DNA from: Symsagittifera roscoffensis
Taxonomy: Eukaryota > Xenacoelomorpha > Acoela > Convolutidae
Direction of reading: 5' to 3'
DNA: 64,000 bases
Assembly: GCF_963678635.1 (NCBI RefSeq)
Contig: NC_087069.1
Location: forward strand, 36,437,959-36,501,958
In this document: positions 40,129 to 49,419 of the stretch, one piece after another
Layout: each line of letters starts with the position of its first letter
Position numbering within the stretch: position 1 is the first letter of the stretch
The notes under the pieces: model-generated
What the model was told of the DNA's origin: nothing
Seen by the model: only the letters and a program-made list of their open reading frames with translations
Database searches by the model: none
Program-made: the position numbers and the translations under genes

Positions 40129-42734
40129 AATTATTAATTTTTCTCCAAACCCTTTTTCTAATAACCTCAAATCAAAATATAAACCCTTCCCCTCGTACAG
40201 GACCACAAGATTTATTAGTAACACATTACGATTGCGAAGAAAATGAACAAAAAACACTACATAAATATGCAATCAATCAGGTATCACAATGTGAAACAGA
40301 ACCACAAGCTATAGAAACCACAGATATAATAGCAACACTCTATTCAAAAGCCCGAGCAACAACAGTTACAGGTTATAAATTCACAGCAACATTTTCCGAA
40401 AAGAAAGTACATTGTTCACAAGTCTCGAACGGAAACAAAAACCGACTTGACCATGAATCATTCTACCAAAGTAATATAGAACGTCTTTTACATCTCAATC
40501 CCGACGATTGTAAAAATGAATTACTTAGACTAAACATCACAAAAAATAAAAACTCCCAAAGAAAATTAGTTAATTTTCAAGTTTTTTCAGACTCTGTACA
40601 TCAATCACAACTTGAAAGACACCAAGGACATATAAGACTAGACGAAAAATACCCGTATAACGGCGCACACGGACGATTAACCTATGACCTACATGATAAA
40701 CACTGGATACCACACATTGGTATAAATAACCCATCAAACTGCAAAGCAGACACAAAAAATAAAGGATACCAAGAAATAATGTTTTTCGATTGGAAAATAC
40801 AACTCGAAAAAATACAACTCACACGAGATTTATCTGATAATACAATGATCTATCAAGGAATCCGACTACCTTGTAAAAATGATCAAGGATATTGCGACCC
40901 TACAACGAGAACACAAGCAACAATTGTTTGGTTCCCCGAAGACACATGTACAACATTTCAAGTAGCAAAAATACACGCTCGTATGATAAAATTTCACGAA
41001 AAATATTTCATACAATCAATTCCATATGAACAAGTCCATCCATCACGCAAACTAAGTTCCGATTTTCGAAACATAGACAATATAGAAAATAAATTGACAC
41101 GTTTTCAAATATATCAAGAAACAGAACTTGCATGTAAATACAGGAATCCACTTCACAGAACACAATACTCTGAAATATTAGTTGAATATGAAAAAGGATT
41201 CGACATGACCACTGGTAAAGTAAAAATCGACCCATACGCCACAGGTCATCCTCTAAACGAAGGAACATCCTATATACCAGTTAATTTTGAAAAAAGCAAC
41301 GGACAACCTGGTGGACATCTAAAACCTTATGACACCAGAAGCACACGCTTACAAGAATTATCACTAATGAATACTACATATTTTGGTAATATCCACTATG
41401 ATATTCATTTGGATATGAAACTAGACTATACAATTAGCCGCATTTTTCAAGAAATGTCACTCTCTGAATTAGAAACACTACATCAACTATGCGAATTAGA
41501 ACGAACACAAATACTACAATCACTTGCACTAGCAGTATTAAAAATACCCTACGCAGGATACTTATTATCAGGAAATAGATCAAATTTTTTAGACTACGAA
41601 GGAAACATCTTATGGTTTTATACTTGTACTAAAAAAGTATCACCACTATACGTTTTTGAAGATAAACGATGTTATAAAAGAATTCCTATCTTTTATAAGA
41701 ATAAAGTACATTTCGTGGATACACTTTCACGAAGAACATATTTCTGGGATACCGCAGTCCCATGTGGATCAGAAAATAGCCACAATGTAGTACAACTAAA
41801 CCCTGATGAAAACAAATATTATCTTCTCACTCCATATCCCACATTAATGCAATCACTCAAAAAATTTTCACCAGAAAGCATTCGCGCTATTGCTCGAAAC
41901 CCAAATATAGACTTACAATCAATAGGAATCTATTCAAAATCAGATATTCAACATCACATTAGAACACAACAATTCCAAGAATTATTAACACAAATGGACA
42001 CTATACAAAGACAATCAATAGACCAAAACTTACGCAAACTTGCAGAAACCGCAGGATTTGCCGATATCTACACGCAAGACTATAGCGGATATTTTAAAGA
42101 CATAAAAGATTATATATATCTAAACGGCGAAAAATACCGTCCCCAAGATATATCACCAATTAACATTTTTAGCTTTGTTACACTCAAAAATGAGATCCTA
42201 GATTTTCTAGGATGGCCCTACTACATCTTAGAAAAATTGACTATTTTATACGCAATGTTTAACTTTATTGGATTTCTTTTCTCACTCTTAAAAGGAATCT
42301 ACAATACATGTGCTATACACACACAAGTAAACAGACAAGCAAGCGTAGCACGCATACTCTTTGCAGGATTTTTTGGAATTTTTTCCACATCTATAAACAA
42401 AATTCTTTTAGACGCACAAATAAAAGAATATAACACAAAAATAACAACACGACAAAATACATACGACGAAGAACATAACAATGTCGACACACAGCCAACG
42501 GCACCACAATTACCACCCCTACCAAATAACCATCCACTATCCCTAGCCCCGCGAAATTTTAGAAATTTAGCAATCACACATAATCCAAATTTTCGACTCA
42601 CCACATCACAAAGTCCCGTCCAACATATAATGACACATCCATCACAAGATGATAATACTTATGAACAAATTATTGAACAGCCCCATACCACCGCTTTTCA
42701 ATCTCAAAATAATAATTTTTTTAGCCCACGATGA
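40116..42734 (+). CDS. env: Env-like type I membrane glycoprotein, 872 aa
   Basis: Intact from ATG 40116. Residues 1-18 (MYILKLLIFLQTLFLITS) are a signal peptide. A large Cys-containing ectodomain has several N-glycosylation sequons. Hydrophobic segments lie at about 708-725 (LTILYAMFNFIGFLFSLL) and 747-757, followed by a ~100-residue Pro/Asn-rich tail. This is the layout of a viral fusion glycoprotein. The pattern of a Tyr-Cys pair, a Cys-Tyr-x-x-Ile-Pro segment, a Phe-Val-Asp segment and a later Pro-Cys (residues ~505-560) recalls glycoproteins of chuvirus-like negative-strand RNA viruses, which are known to have been captured by LTR elements. This origin is my inference and needs a profile search. 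The gene overlaps the preceding frame by 13 nt and the next gene by ATGA. Confidence 0.75.
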   Translation: MYILKLLIFLQTLFLITSNQNINPSPRTGPQDLLVTHYDCEENEQKTLHKYAINQVSQCETEPQAIETTDIIATLYSKARATTVTGYKFTATFSEKKVHCSQVSNGNKNRLDHESFYQSNIERLLHLNPDDCKNELLRLNITKNKNSQRKLVNFQVFSDSVHQSQLERHQGHIRLDEKYPYNGAHGRLTYDLHDKHWIPHIGINNPSNCKADTKNKGYQEIMFFDWKIQLEKIQLTRDLSDNTMIYQGIRLPCKNDQGYCDPTTRTQATIVWFPEDTCTTFQVAKIHARMIKFHEKYFIQSIPYEQVHPSRKLSSDFRNIDNIENKLTRFQIYQETELACKYRNPLHRTQYSEILVEYEKGFDMTTGKVKIDPYATGHPLNEGTSYIPVNFEKSNGQPGGHLKPYDTRSTRLQELSLMNTTYFGNIHYDIHLDMKLDYTISRIFQEMSLSELETLHQLCELERTQILQSLALAVLKIPYAGYLLSGNRSNFLDYEGNILWFYTCTKKVSPLYVFEDKRCYKRIPIFYKNKVHFVDTLSRRTYFWDTAVPCGSENSHNVVQLNPDENKYYLLTPYPTLMQSLKKFSPESIRAIARNPNIDLQSIGIYSKSDIQHHIRTQQFQELLTQMDTIQRQSIDQNLRKLAETAGFADIYTQDYSGYFKDIKDYIYLNGEKYRPQDISPINIFSFVTLKNEILDFLGWPYYILEKLTILYAMFNFIGFLFSLLKGIYNTCAIHTQVNRQASVARILFAGFFGIFSTSINKILLDAQIKEYNTKITTRQNTYDEEHNNVDTQPTAPQLPPLPNNHPLSLAPRNFRNLAITHNPNFRLTTSQSPVQHIMTHPSQDDNTYEQIIEQPHTTAFQSQNNNFFSPR

Positions 42735-44524
42735 GCCGCCAACTTGGATCACTCCATCGATCAAATTCCCATCCAACCAACCTTACCTCTTCAATCCCAA
42801 TAATACCACTTTTTGCTTTTCCGCCACCCGATTTTCCATCTAGCAATGTAACATCAGGCATGAATTCCGACACTAACTCACAAATTTCAGTTTTATACTC
42901 CATTTCACAGCTAAATAACCCGAATATTGAAACCCCCGACGAATTTGCCGACTCAGAACCATCTCCATCCAATAATTTTCATAACCCTTCTCATTTTTCT
43001 CAACCTCCTTTTCAACCCATATTATCAAATAACCCTGACCCAATCACTCCTACACCCTCTTATGCTTCCCAAGTTACCCCAACCTACTCCTCATACCATT
43101 CTGACCAATCATCTCCAGACACCCCCCGAATCTCCCCAGAGCTAGACAATTTTATTACCCTCCAACAACAACCCTACCACCTTAACACCCCGACCATAAA
43201 CCAAATCTCCTCCACTACAAATTCATCCAATCCCCCTACACCCTCTTCAAATTATACCGAATCATTAGCACCATCATCCACATCAACTGAATCCTCACTC
43301 AACACTAATAGAGCTTATCGCACTTTTAAAAGAAAGTTCCCCAACCATCCTTTCCCAGCAAAACCAGGAACAGCCCGAGAATACATCAACCACCCCCAAC
43401 ATACTAACACTAGAGAATTTTTAGCCATCACTTTACCCTCATTTCCACAATACACCTTAAACACCCCTCATGACGCTAACGAAACACGCAACTTTGTAGA
43501 CGAATACGTTTTAATGCCCACTCTCTCTTGGACCTCATACTATCATTTCACTAACCCTCTTTGCTTACCTTTAACTAACACATCCATTGATATAGACCGA
43601 AACAAAGACATGCTATATCGACTAACTACACCACTCACCGCTAGACAATTTACTTACGTTGGATATAAAAAATCACTAAAAATACACACTGCACCTAGAG
43701 CTAACGAATACACACTAGAATACTATGATCACAACATCATCAGAGCTAACCAAGATCAATTCTTAGACGACGATCGCTTCGCTAACCCACAAATCACCGA
43801 GAAATTTTTCATCAAGACACCATATGTATTTACACTAAACATCTTCGACCGAAAGTTTGATCACATTATTTCAGAAGCACTAACAAGCACACAAGCGTAC
43901 GAAAGTTTTAAAGAACGCTTCCAAATCTTTTCACTAACCTTTCATTTCCTTGCACCACACGAAAGAGATTTACACTGCTCACACGATATTATGTTGCGAA
44001 CTAAACAAACACATACATACAGTTACTATCGTTTCATCCAAAATCACTTTGACCTCCACACACCCTCTAGACAACCACACCATCGCTTTCAATTCATCAA
44101 TTCAAAATACACTTCACCGTATTTCCTAAATTTCACATATTGTATTAAAAATACTAACCTTCATGGTATTCTTCGTAATTATGACCCCATAACCCAAATG
44201 TATATTTTCTGCCCCATCACCAAGACCTTCAACGCAGAAGAATCCCGACCCTTCCTTATCCCGCACGAGTTTGTACAGCCTATAGAAATCCCCATTTTAG
44301 AATTCATCCACAACACTAAATTTAACCACAAGTTATATAACTTAATCCAAAACACACCTTATGAGTTTGCAGTAGGCACTGAAGAACTAACCACTATTAA
44401 GGCACTTCAATTGCTTTGGCCACTACTTCAAACTAAAAATATCATCCGCATCTTAGCTAAACTACTAACAACTTCAGAACTAATTCACGATATCTTCCCC
44501 CACGGTTTTTTCCCCGACGACTAA
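42731..44524 (+). CDS. 597-aa protein of unknown family, last gene of the element
   Basis: It starts at ATG 42731, whose last two bases and the next base form the env stop (ATGA). Residues 1-190 are Pro/Ser/Thr/Asn-rich with no predicted fold. From about 191 (NRAYRTFKRKFPNHPF) to the end the sequence is mixed, rich in Phe/Tyr/His/Thr, and ends HGFFPDD. There is no signal peptide or membrane span. The C-terminal 400 residues are well conserved between copies, including long identical stretches such as DQFLDDDRFANPQITEKFF. Nothing here resembles Gag, Pol, Env or common accessory proteins that I know. An internal structural or regulatory role is possible. Confidence 0.75.
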   Translation: MSRQLGSLHRSNSHPTNLTSSIPIIPLFAFPPPDFPSSNVTSGMNSDTNSQISVLYSISQLNNPNIETPDEFADSEPSPSNNFHNPSHFSQPPFQPILSNNPDPITPTPSYASQVTPTYSSYHSDQSSPDTPRISPELDNFITLQQQPYHLNTPTINQISSTTNSSNPPTPSSNYTESLAPSSTSTESSLNTNRAYRTFKRKFPNHPFPAKPGTAREYINHPQHTNTREFLAITLPSFPQYTLNTPHDANETRNFVDEYVLMPTLSWTSYYHFTNPLCLPLTNTSIDIDRNKDMLYRLTTPLTARQFTYVGYKKSLKIHTAPRANEYTLEYYDHNIIRANQDQFLDDDRFANPQITEKFFIKTPYVFTLNIFDRKFDHIISEALTSTQAYESFKERFQIFSLTFHFLAPHERDLHCSHDIMLRTKQTHTYSYYRFIQNHFDLHTPSRQPHHRFQFINSKYTSPYFLNFTYCIKNTNLHGILRNYDPITQMYIFCPITKTFNAEESRPFLIPHEFVQPIEIPILEFIHNTKFNHKLYNLIQNTPYEFAVGTEELTTIKALQLLWPLLQTKNIIRILAKLLTTSELIHDIFPHGFFPDD

Positions 44525-44614
44525 CAGGTAAGTATGAACTAAATGAATATTACTAACTAATTAAAATATTGAAAAACTCACCATTCCTTATTCATGTTTT
44601 CTTTAGATTTTTAG
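44525..44614 (+). promoter_or_regulatory. Short intron immediately after the last stop codon
   Basis: CAG|GTAAGTATG follows the TAA by 3 nt (GT at 44528-44529). Candidate acceptors are TTTTCTTTAG (AG 44605-44606) and ATTTTTAG (AG 44613-44614), giving an intron of 79 or 87 nt. Donor, acceptors and spacing are kept in copy 1. A 3'-UTR intron this close to a stop would usually not trigger nonsense-mediated decay. Confidence 0.6.
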
Positions 44615-46138
44615 CCTTCATCTTCAATCATCTGAAAAATTCACAAAAGAAAAATAAAAAATAGCAAACTTCTTCAAAACTATTTAAAACCCTATTTAAC
44701 TTTTGCACCAACAATTAAATAAATATAATACCAATGCAGTACATTAATTTATAAAATTTTCCCTAAAAGCAGTAAATCTACATATGATGAAAATTTGTAT
44801 CTTAAAATTCCCCCATTACTAGCAATAAATTTCCAAATTCTATGCAGTAAATTAATAAAATGCAATTGCAGTACTAACCTTTTGATATTTCCATTCATTC
44901 GCACAGAAATTCTATCCACACTCGCACAGCTCGCCCACGAAGAATTGTTTAAAATAATGAATTTCAGTTTCAAGTTTTCACACTCAACAACTCTAACAAA
45001 TAATAACAAGTTTCAAACTTTCCTTTAACCCGGTTGGAAAGGAATCATATACTAAACAAAACTAACCAACGCAGCTTACTAAATACCACAAATCATAAAA
45101 TAACAGCATGACTAAGAAAAGGAAACCAACGGTACCCAAACCGGATTAACCCAGTTTAAAACTGGATAATTTATTCTTTTGAAGACTATTACAAAGTCTT
45201 AGAAAGAAATAATAAAACACAAAAAAGTCAAAAGACAAACCCATACCACAAACAATTTGCTTTTTGGAAAAAGTACATAACCAACAAAACATAAGTAAAA
45301 CCACAACAAACCCAACATAAAATGTTGTCACATAACAGGACCCCTCATAAAAACCGCATGAAATCATACTCCCACACCTGGCCTAACCCACCAGGAAAGG
45401 ACGTCCTGAGCATGCTCTATAGCCGGCCTAACCCACCGTGCTACATCCACGCTTTGTGACCACACCTTTATTTTTAATAAGAGCTACTCAAGGGTGAGTA
45501 ACTCTTCAAAATAACCGAACTAAAACAAAAAGCTTTTGTGAAAACAACTAACTAAAATCATAATTAAAAAATATTAAATTAATAAAAGTTTTATAAAATG
45601 TAAAATCACATGATGCAATATATAGATCAGAATACAACACCAAGGACGAACATCAAAAGACAAGACGACCTCACTACACTCGAGAGAGAATGACCAACTA
45701 TAATCGATATGCCGCTCACAATCACAACTCAAAGGATTTAGAGTACGACTTGACCTCGCAGAAAAGGACTTCATTGAACTAGACCAATGACCACCTCGAT
45801 GTTCAAGTATACGTACAGATCCGAGTAACCAGGCATCCCCTCCACGCACAATCTCCACGCCATTCCCGAGCTAGATCAAACACAAAAGAAGTTCTCTCCG
45901 AAGAACAGAAAAACCTGACATAGCCAACCATTCTGAAACCAGAATTGATGCTGTTGCAGAGACTCAGTCGTTGTCACAAGAAGAACACAACGTCTTGTGT
46001 CCTCAATTCCAGATCCCTGGAACTTCCTTAACAAAAAGGAAACAAAAGAAAAATGATGTTCGCCAAATACCAACGTCCATCATCCATCCTTGAACTACAA
46101 AAGAACTGTTCTAAAAAACTCTGTAAAACCCGGATGGG
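44615..46138 (+). other. 3' untranslated region of copy 2
   Basis: Non-coding. It is homologous to copy 1 only up to 45078; the remaining ~1060 bp is absent from copy 1. It holds a direct repeat GGCCTAACCCACC (45380-45392 and 45425-45437) and a hairpin at 45481-45504. A polypurine tract is poor: only GGATGGG directly precedes the LTR. Confidence 0.6.
45481..45504 (+). ncRNA. Stem-loop in the 3' region of copy 2
   Basis: Arms GAGCTACTCA and TGAGTAACTC pair over ten positions with one C-A mismatch, around an AGGG loop. It may be an RNA export, packaging or stability element. This is inferred from structure only. Confidence 0.4.
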
Positions 46139-46546
46139 TGGAACCTGATCTAAACTATATTTTATGATTGGATAAATTAAATGTTTTACCAATGTAAAGT
46201 ATTTAATATTAACCAATCATGATCCATCTAACTAACAACCCACTTATTTGTAAGTGCTGAAGTTACTTGTAATTTCAGCACCAGAGAGATTTGAATTTAA
46301 CTTAGAAATTAGTTGGACTCTCCCGAGCACTTCAGCAGCCGCAATAAACCAGTATACCCTAGATCTATTGAGCCTAGCAGAGACTAGTTAAACAACCTGA
46401 GACTAGATAGTATAAGAGTAAGATTAGGATCGGTATTAGACTAAGAAGTTGCACGAATCTATCCGGCCGAAAATAAGATAGCGTGACGAGCAGACGGTGT
46501 ACCCTATCCGAAATTACTCTATGAGTTACACCGCAGTCCTAACTCA
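46139..46546 (+). mobile_element. 3' LTR of copy 2
   Basis: 408 bp, identical by eye to the 5' LTR, followed by ATTC (46547-46550). Confidence 0.95.
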
Positions 46547-46550
46547 ATTC

Positions 46551-46956
46551 GTAAAGTCACTGATTTGATTTTGTGAAGTATTTGATTGTTTTAAGTTTAG
46601 TCGGAAAAAGTCATGGTAAAACGTTATATGATTCTAAAAACAATTCGTGGGATTAACAACTGTGTTTTTTTAATTATTTTACAATGTTCCAAATGATCAT
46701 GATCACTTAAGCTCTCGCAAAGTCTCATGGTATTCACGCATTTAAAGGCTGATGTTATATATGGTCGATTTTCTAGTCTGGTGAAATTACATTTGTTCTT
46801 TGTTTGAGCAATTCAGTTGTTCATTGTTCATTTAAATTTTTCATCTACCTGAATTATTAATCATATTGGTTTTAGCAAAAATTGTGCGCCGTAAGTTTCA
46901 GTTTTGCAATTAGACGTAGCATCAGAATTTATTGTTATTATAAGTTGAATGTAAGA
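46551..46956 (+). other. AT-rich host DNA upstream of the methyltransferase-like exon
   Basis: No ORF or repeat recognised. An in-frame TTG-led extension of the downstream exon (from 46882) exists, but ATG 46957 is the natural start. TTGGTTTTAG near 46866-46875 could be a splice acceptor if an upstream exon exists. Confidence 0.4.
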
Positions 46957-47481
46957 ATGCCGAATCTACCCACAAAATTTAGCTGGATCCAAGGAGTTTT
47001 ATTAGTCCTCGTCTTATCAGCCATTTTCGGTTACTTTTTTTCTAACAGTTCACAGCTTGTGCTTCTTCCCGAGATGCACAAAAATCTTCAGCGTCTGAAT
47101 TACAATTCTTTGTTTTCTAATAATTCGGAACCCGAAAACGACGAATGCAGACCTTTACACGAACTCATAAGGCAACCGGTCAACCCGAAACTAGAAATCA
47201 CGGACAAAACAGTCATCGAACGCAACGGCATTGTCAATTCCAGCACTTGCCCGGAAATAATGAAAAATTCAAAAAGAAAAAGTCCTATGATGAAAAAAGA
47301 CGACATCGAAGTGTTTCGCCGTTATTTGAAGCAGAAGAAGGAATCTCAGAAGTGTATGTCATACGTAGAGTGGGGAAGCGGGGGAAGCACGTTTGTTTCT
47401 CTGCAGTACGCCACTCGGATTTTGACGATCGAGAACCACAAGGAATGGTGCGATATAATAACCAAGGATCCACTCATACAG
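46957..47481 (+). CDS. First exon of a membrane-anchored methyltransferase-like protein
   Basis: From ATG 46957 the product starts MPNLPTKFSW and has a hydrophobic anchor (about residues 9-27, GVLLVLVLSAIFGYFF), so it is a type II membrane or secretory-pathway protein. After a luminal stem it reads YVEWGSGGSTFVSLQYA, then TIENHKEWCD. An E-x-GSGGST motif followed by IE and W-x resembles motif I and the following acidic residue of class I SAM-dependent methyltransferases. The frame runs to 47550, but the extra part (RRRRRRK) is translation of a simple repeat. ACAG|GTACTG at 47478-47487 is a better exon end. Downstream exons are not seen within the window. Confidence 0.5.
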
Positions 47482-47893
47482 GTACTGATTTCGGATCTTT
47501 TTATCAGTTACGCCCCTTTCAGAAGAAGAAGAAGAAGAAAGAACACTTGAATTACTATACAATAAAGAGCCGAGGCATCAGTGTAGCAAAGTGTAAATAA
47601 TAAAATTGGTTATAAATTCATTGGTTACATCAAACAAAAACAAAACATCAGAAAACAAGCAATAAACAAAACAAAAAAACAAAATCGGTTACAGTTCGGA
47701 AATTGGTTGATTAAAGTATATGAAGTTTCGGATACTATAGAAAAATAAAGATTTAAGAATTAGGAACAAGCTGGTAATAAAACTTTACAAACAATTTTAC
47801 AGATAGTCCAATTATACAGCGTATATACAGAGTATATTCAGTTTCTCTTTCAAGCAATGTGTGAAAAATTAAACTGAATTAAAACATATAGAA

Positions 47894-48406
47894 CTAGCAA
47901 AAACGGAAATCACGCCACGTATTTGTATTAGTACATATAGGATTGTTTCTCAATTCACTCACGTAAAATTCTTTCAATTTTTTCTTGAATTCTGTTTTCG
48001 ATTTTTCTAAATTGCGCAAAATTATGGTCAGTGAATTCCATTTTTTAGAAGTCAAATGAAAAAATGATTTTTGTAGAGAAGCAGTCGAACAATGTTTGTC
48101 AAAAATAATTTGTTTCGTTCTTTCGTTGAGCCTATAATTGGCAGTCGGTAGTCTCAGTGTATTTTCAAAAGCCTTCTTTTTGTTTGTAAGATATTGGTAT
48201 AAGTATGTTATGCACTTTAACTCAATTCTTTTCTCGATTCCAATGAACAATTTGCTAATGCGAAGAAGGGAACAAGATTTAAATTTCGATCTGAAATATG
48301 TTCTTTTTAGCGCCCAGTTCAACTGTTTCTCTAAAGATAGCATCAAAGTAGCATTAATTTGTTGTAAAAAATTGCTGAATAATCTAAATGTGATAAAACA
48401 AGACAA
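47894..48406 (-). pseudogene. LINE ORF2 C-terminal domain fragment
   Basis: It follows the RT fragment in another frame, overlapping it by 64 nt. The Lys/Leu/Arg-rich sequence ending in SELRNNPICTNTNTWRDF resembles the region after the RT in animal LINEs that aligns with recombinant C-terminal ends. Frameshift decay is likely. Confidence 0.55.
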
Positions 48407-49419
48407 TGAAGCAAGGCAACTAATGATAATGTCGGCAGTTGTTGTCCAATTGTATCAATAGTTTTAATCCCTTGGGCCATTTTTTGGAGAATTGTTTTGA
48501 TTTGAGCATGAAAAGATAAACTTGAATCAAGAATTATGCCTAAATATTTGCATTCTGATTTTTTGGCTACATAATGCCCACTAATTACTAGTTTATCAGT
48601 ATCCACATTTTTGCTATCATTTTTTTGACAAAATGTTATAAATTCCGATTTAGATGCATTCAGATTCAATTGGTTCTCTGCAAAAAATTCCGTTAGATTA
48701 TTGAATGATTTTTGCAATCGATTCAAAGCATCCTCAGAAATTATAGAAGAGGAAAAAACCATACAGTCGTCAGCATATTGAACTAAAGTACAACCTTCAT
48801 ATAATCGCTCTTGTATGTCATTAACATATAAATTGAACAACAACGGACCAAGTACCGTTCCTTGTGGGACACCTCGTTTTATTTCAATCCAGTCTGAAAA
48901 AATTCCATTGACGTTTACTCTTTGAATACGTTTGTTTAGGAAGCTAGCAATTAAAGCATTTGCTCCATTTGAAAAACCGAGAGAAAGCATTTTTTCAATT
49001 AAAACTTCATGCCAAATAGAAACAAAAGCCTTGGACAGATCTAATAAAGCTGCATGTACGATTTTTTTTGAATCTATTTGATTTCGAATACTTTCTGTCA
49101 CATAAACAAGAGCATCTTGTGTTGAAATGTTTTTGCGAAATCTGAATTGAAATGGTGTCATTATTTGAAATTTGTCAAGATGTTCTGTTATTTGGGCATG
49201 TAAAATTTTTTCAAAAATTTTAGAAAAAGCACAAGTTATTGATATTGGCCGATAATTTTTTGCATCCATTGGGTCATCTTTTTTAAACAAAAGGGTTACG
49301 TTTGCTTTTTTCAGTTCGATCGGGAAAATGTTCTCATCTAAGCAAGTATTTATGACAAAAGTTAAATGTGGAACTATAACTGATTGACCGTCATGATTGC
49401 CCAAGCAGGTACGGTACAA
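48343..49419 (-). pseudogene. LINE reverse transcriptase domain
   Basis: 358 codons containing NYRPISITCAFSKIFEKIL, LDLSKAF, RGVPQGTVLGPLLFNLYVND and YADDCMVFS (catalytic YADD at about 48764-48778), in the order of non-LTR reverse transcriptases. A normally conserved Asp is altered to Ser in the AFVSIWHEVL segment where such RTs usually have AFD, which suggests decay. The 5' part of the domain is in the frame of the upstream fragment. Confidence 0.85.

Larger units (their letters stand above)
27645..46546 (+). mobile_element. Copy 2: complete 18.9-kb Ty3/gypsy retrovirus-like element
   Basis: It is bounded by 408-bp LTRs with TG...CA ends and flanked by ATTC. The contents in order are PBS, leader with 77-aa ORF, 155-aa ORF, gag, pol, 76- and 62-aa hydrophobic ORFs, Met-less Pro-rich frame, env, 597-aa gene, short 3' intron and ~1.6 kb of 3' region. 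The PR-RT-RH-IN order and GPY/F module place it in Ty3/gypsy (Metaviridae). Known metazoan env-bearing members (errantiviruses) are about 7-9 kb, so the size and gene count are unusual. Identical LTRs indicate recent insertion. Gag has one in-frame stop. Confidence 0.95.

Noticed and set aside
10168-46546. A DNA virus or polinton-type integration
   Set aside because: There is no DNA polymerase, ATPase or major capsid gene; LTRs, PBS, RT and integrase fully explain the structure.
47145-47600. 151-aa ORF overlapping the methyltransferase-like exon
   Set aside because: It is a different frame of the same exon that runs through a GAA simple repeat.
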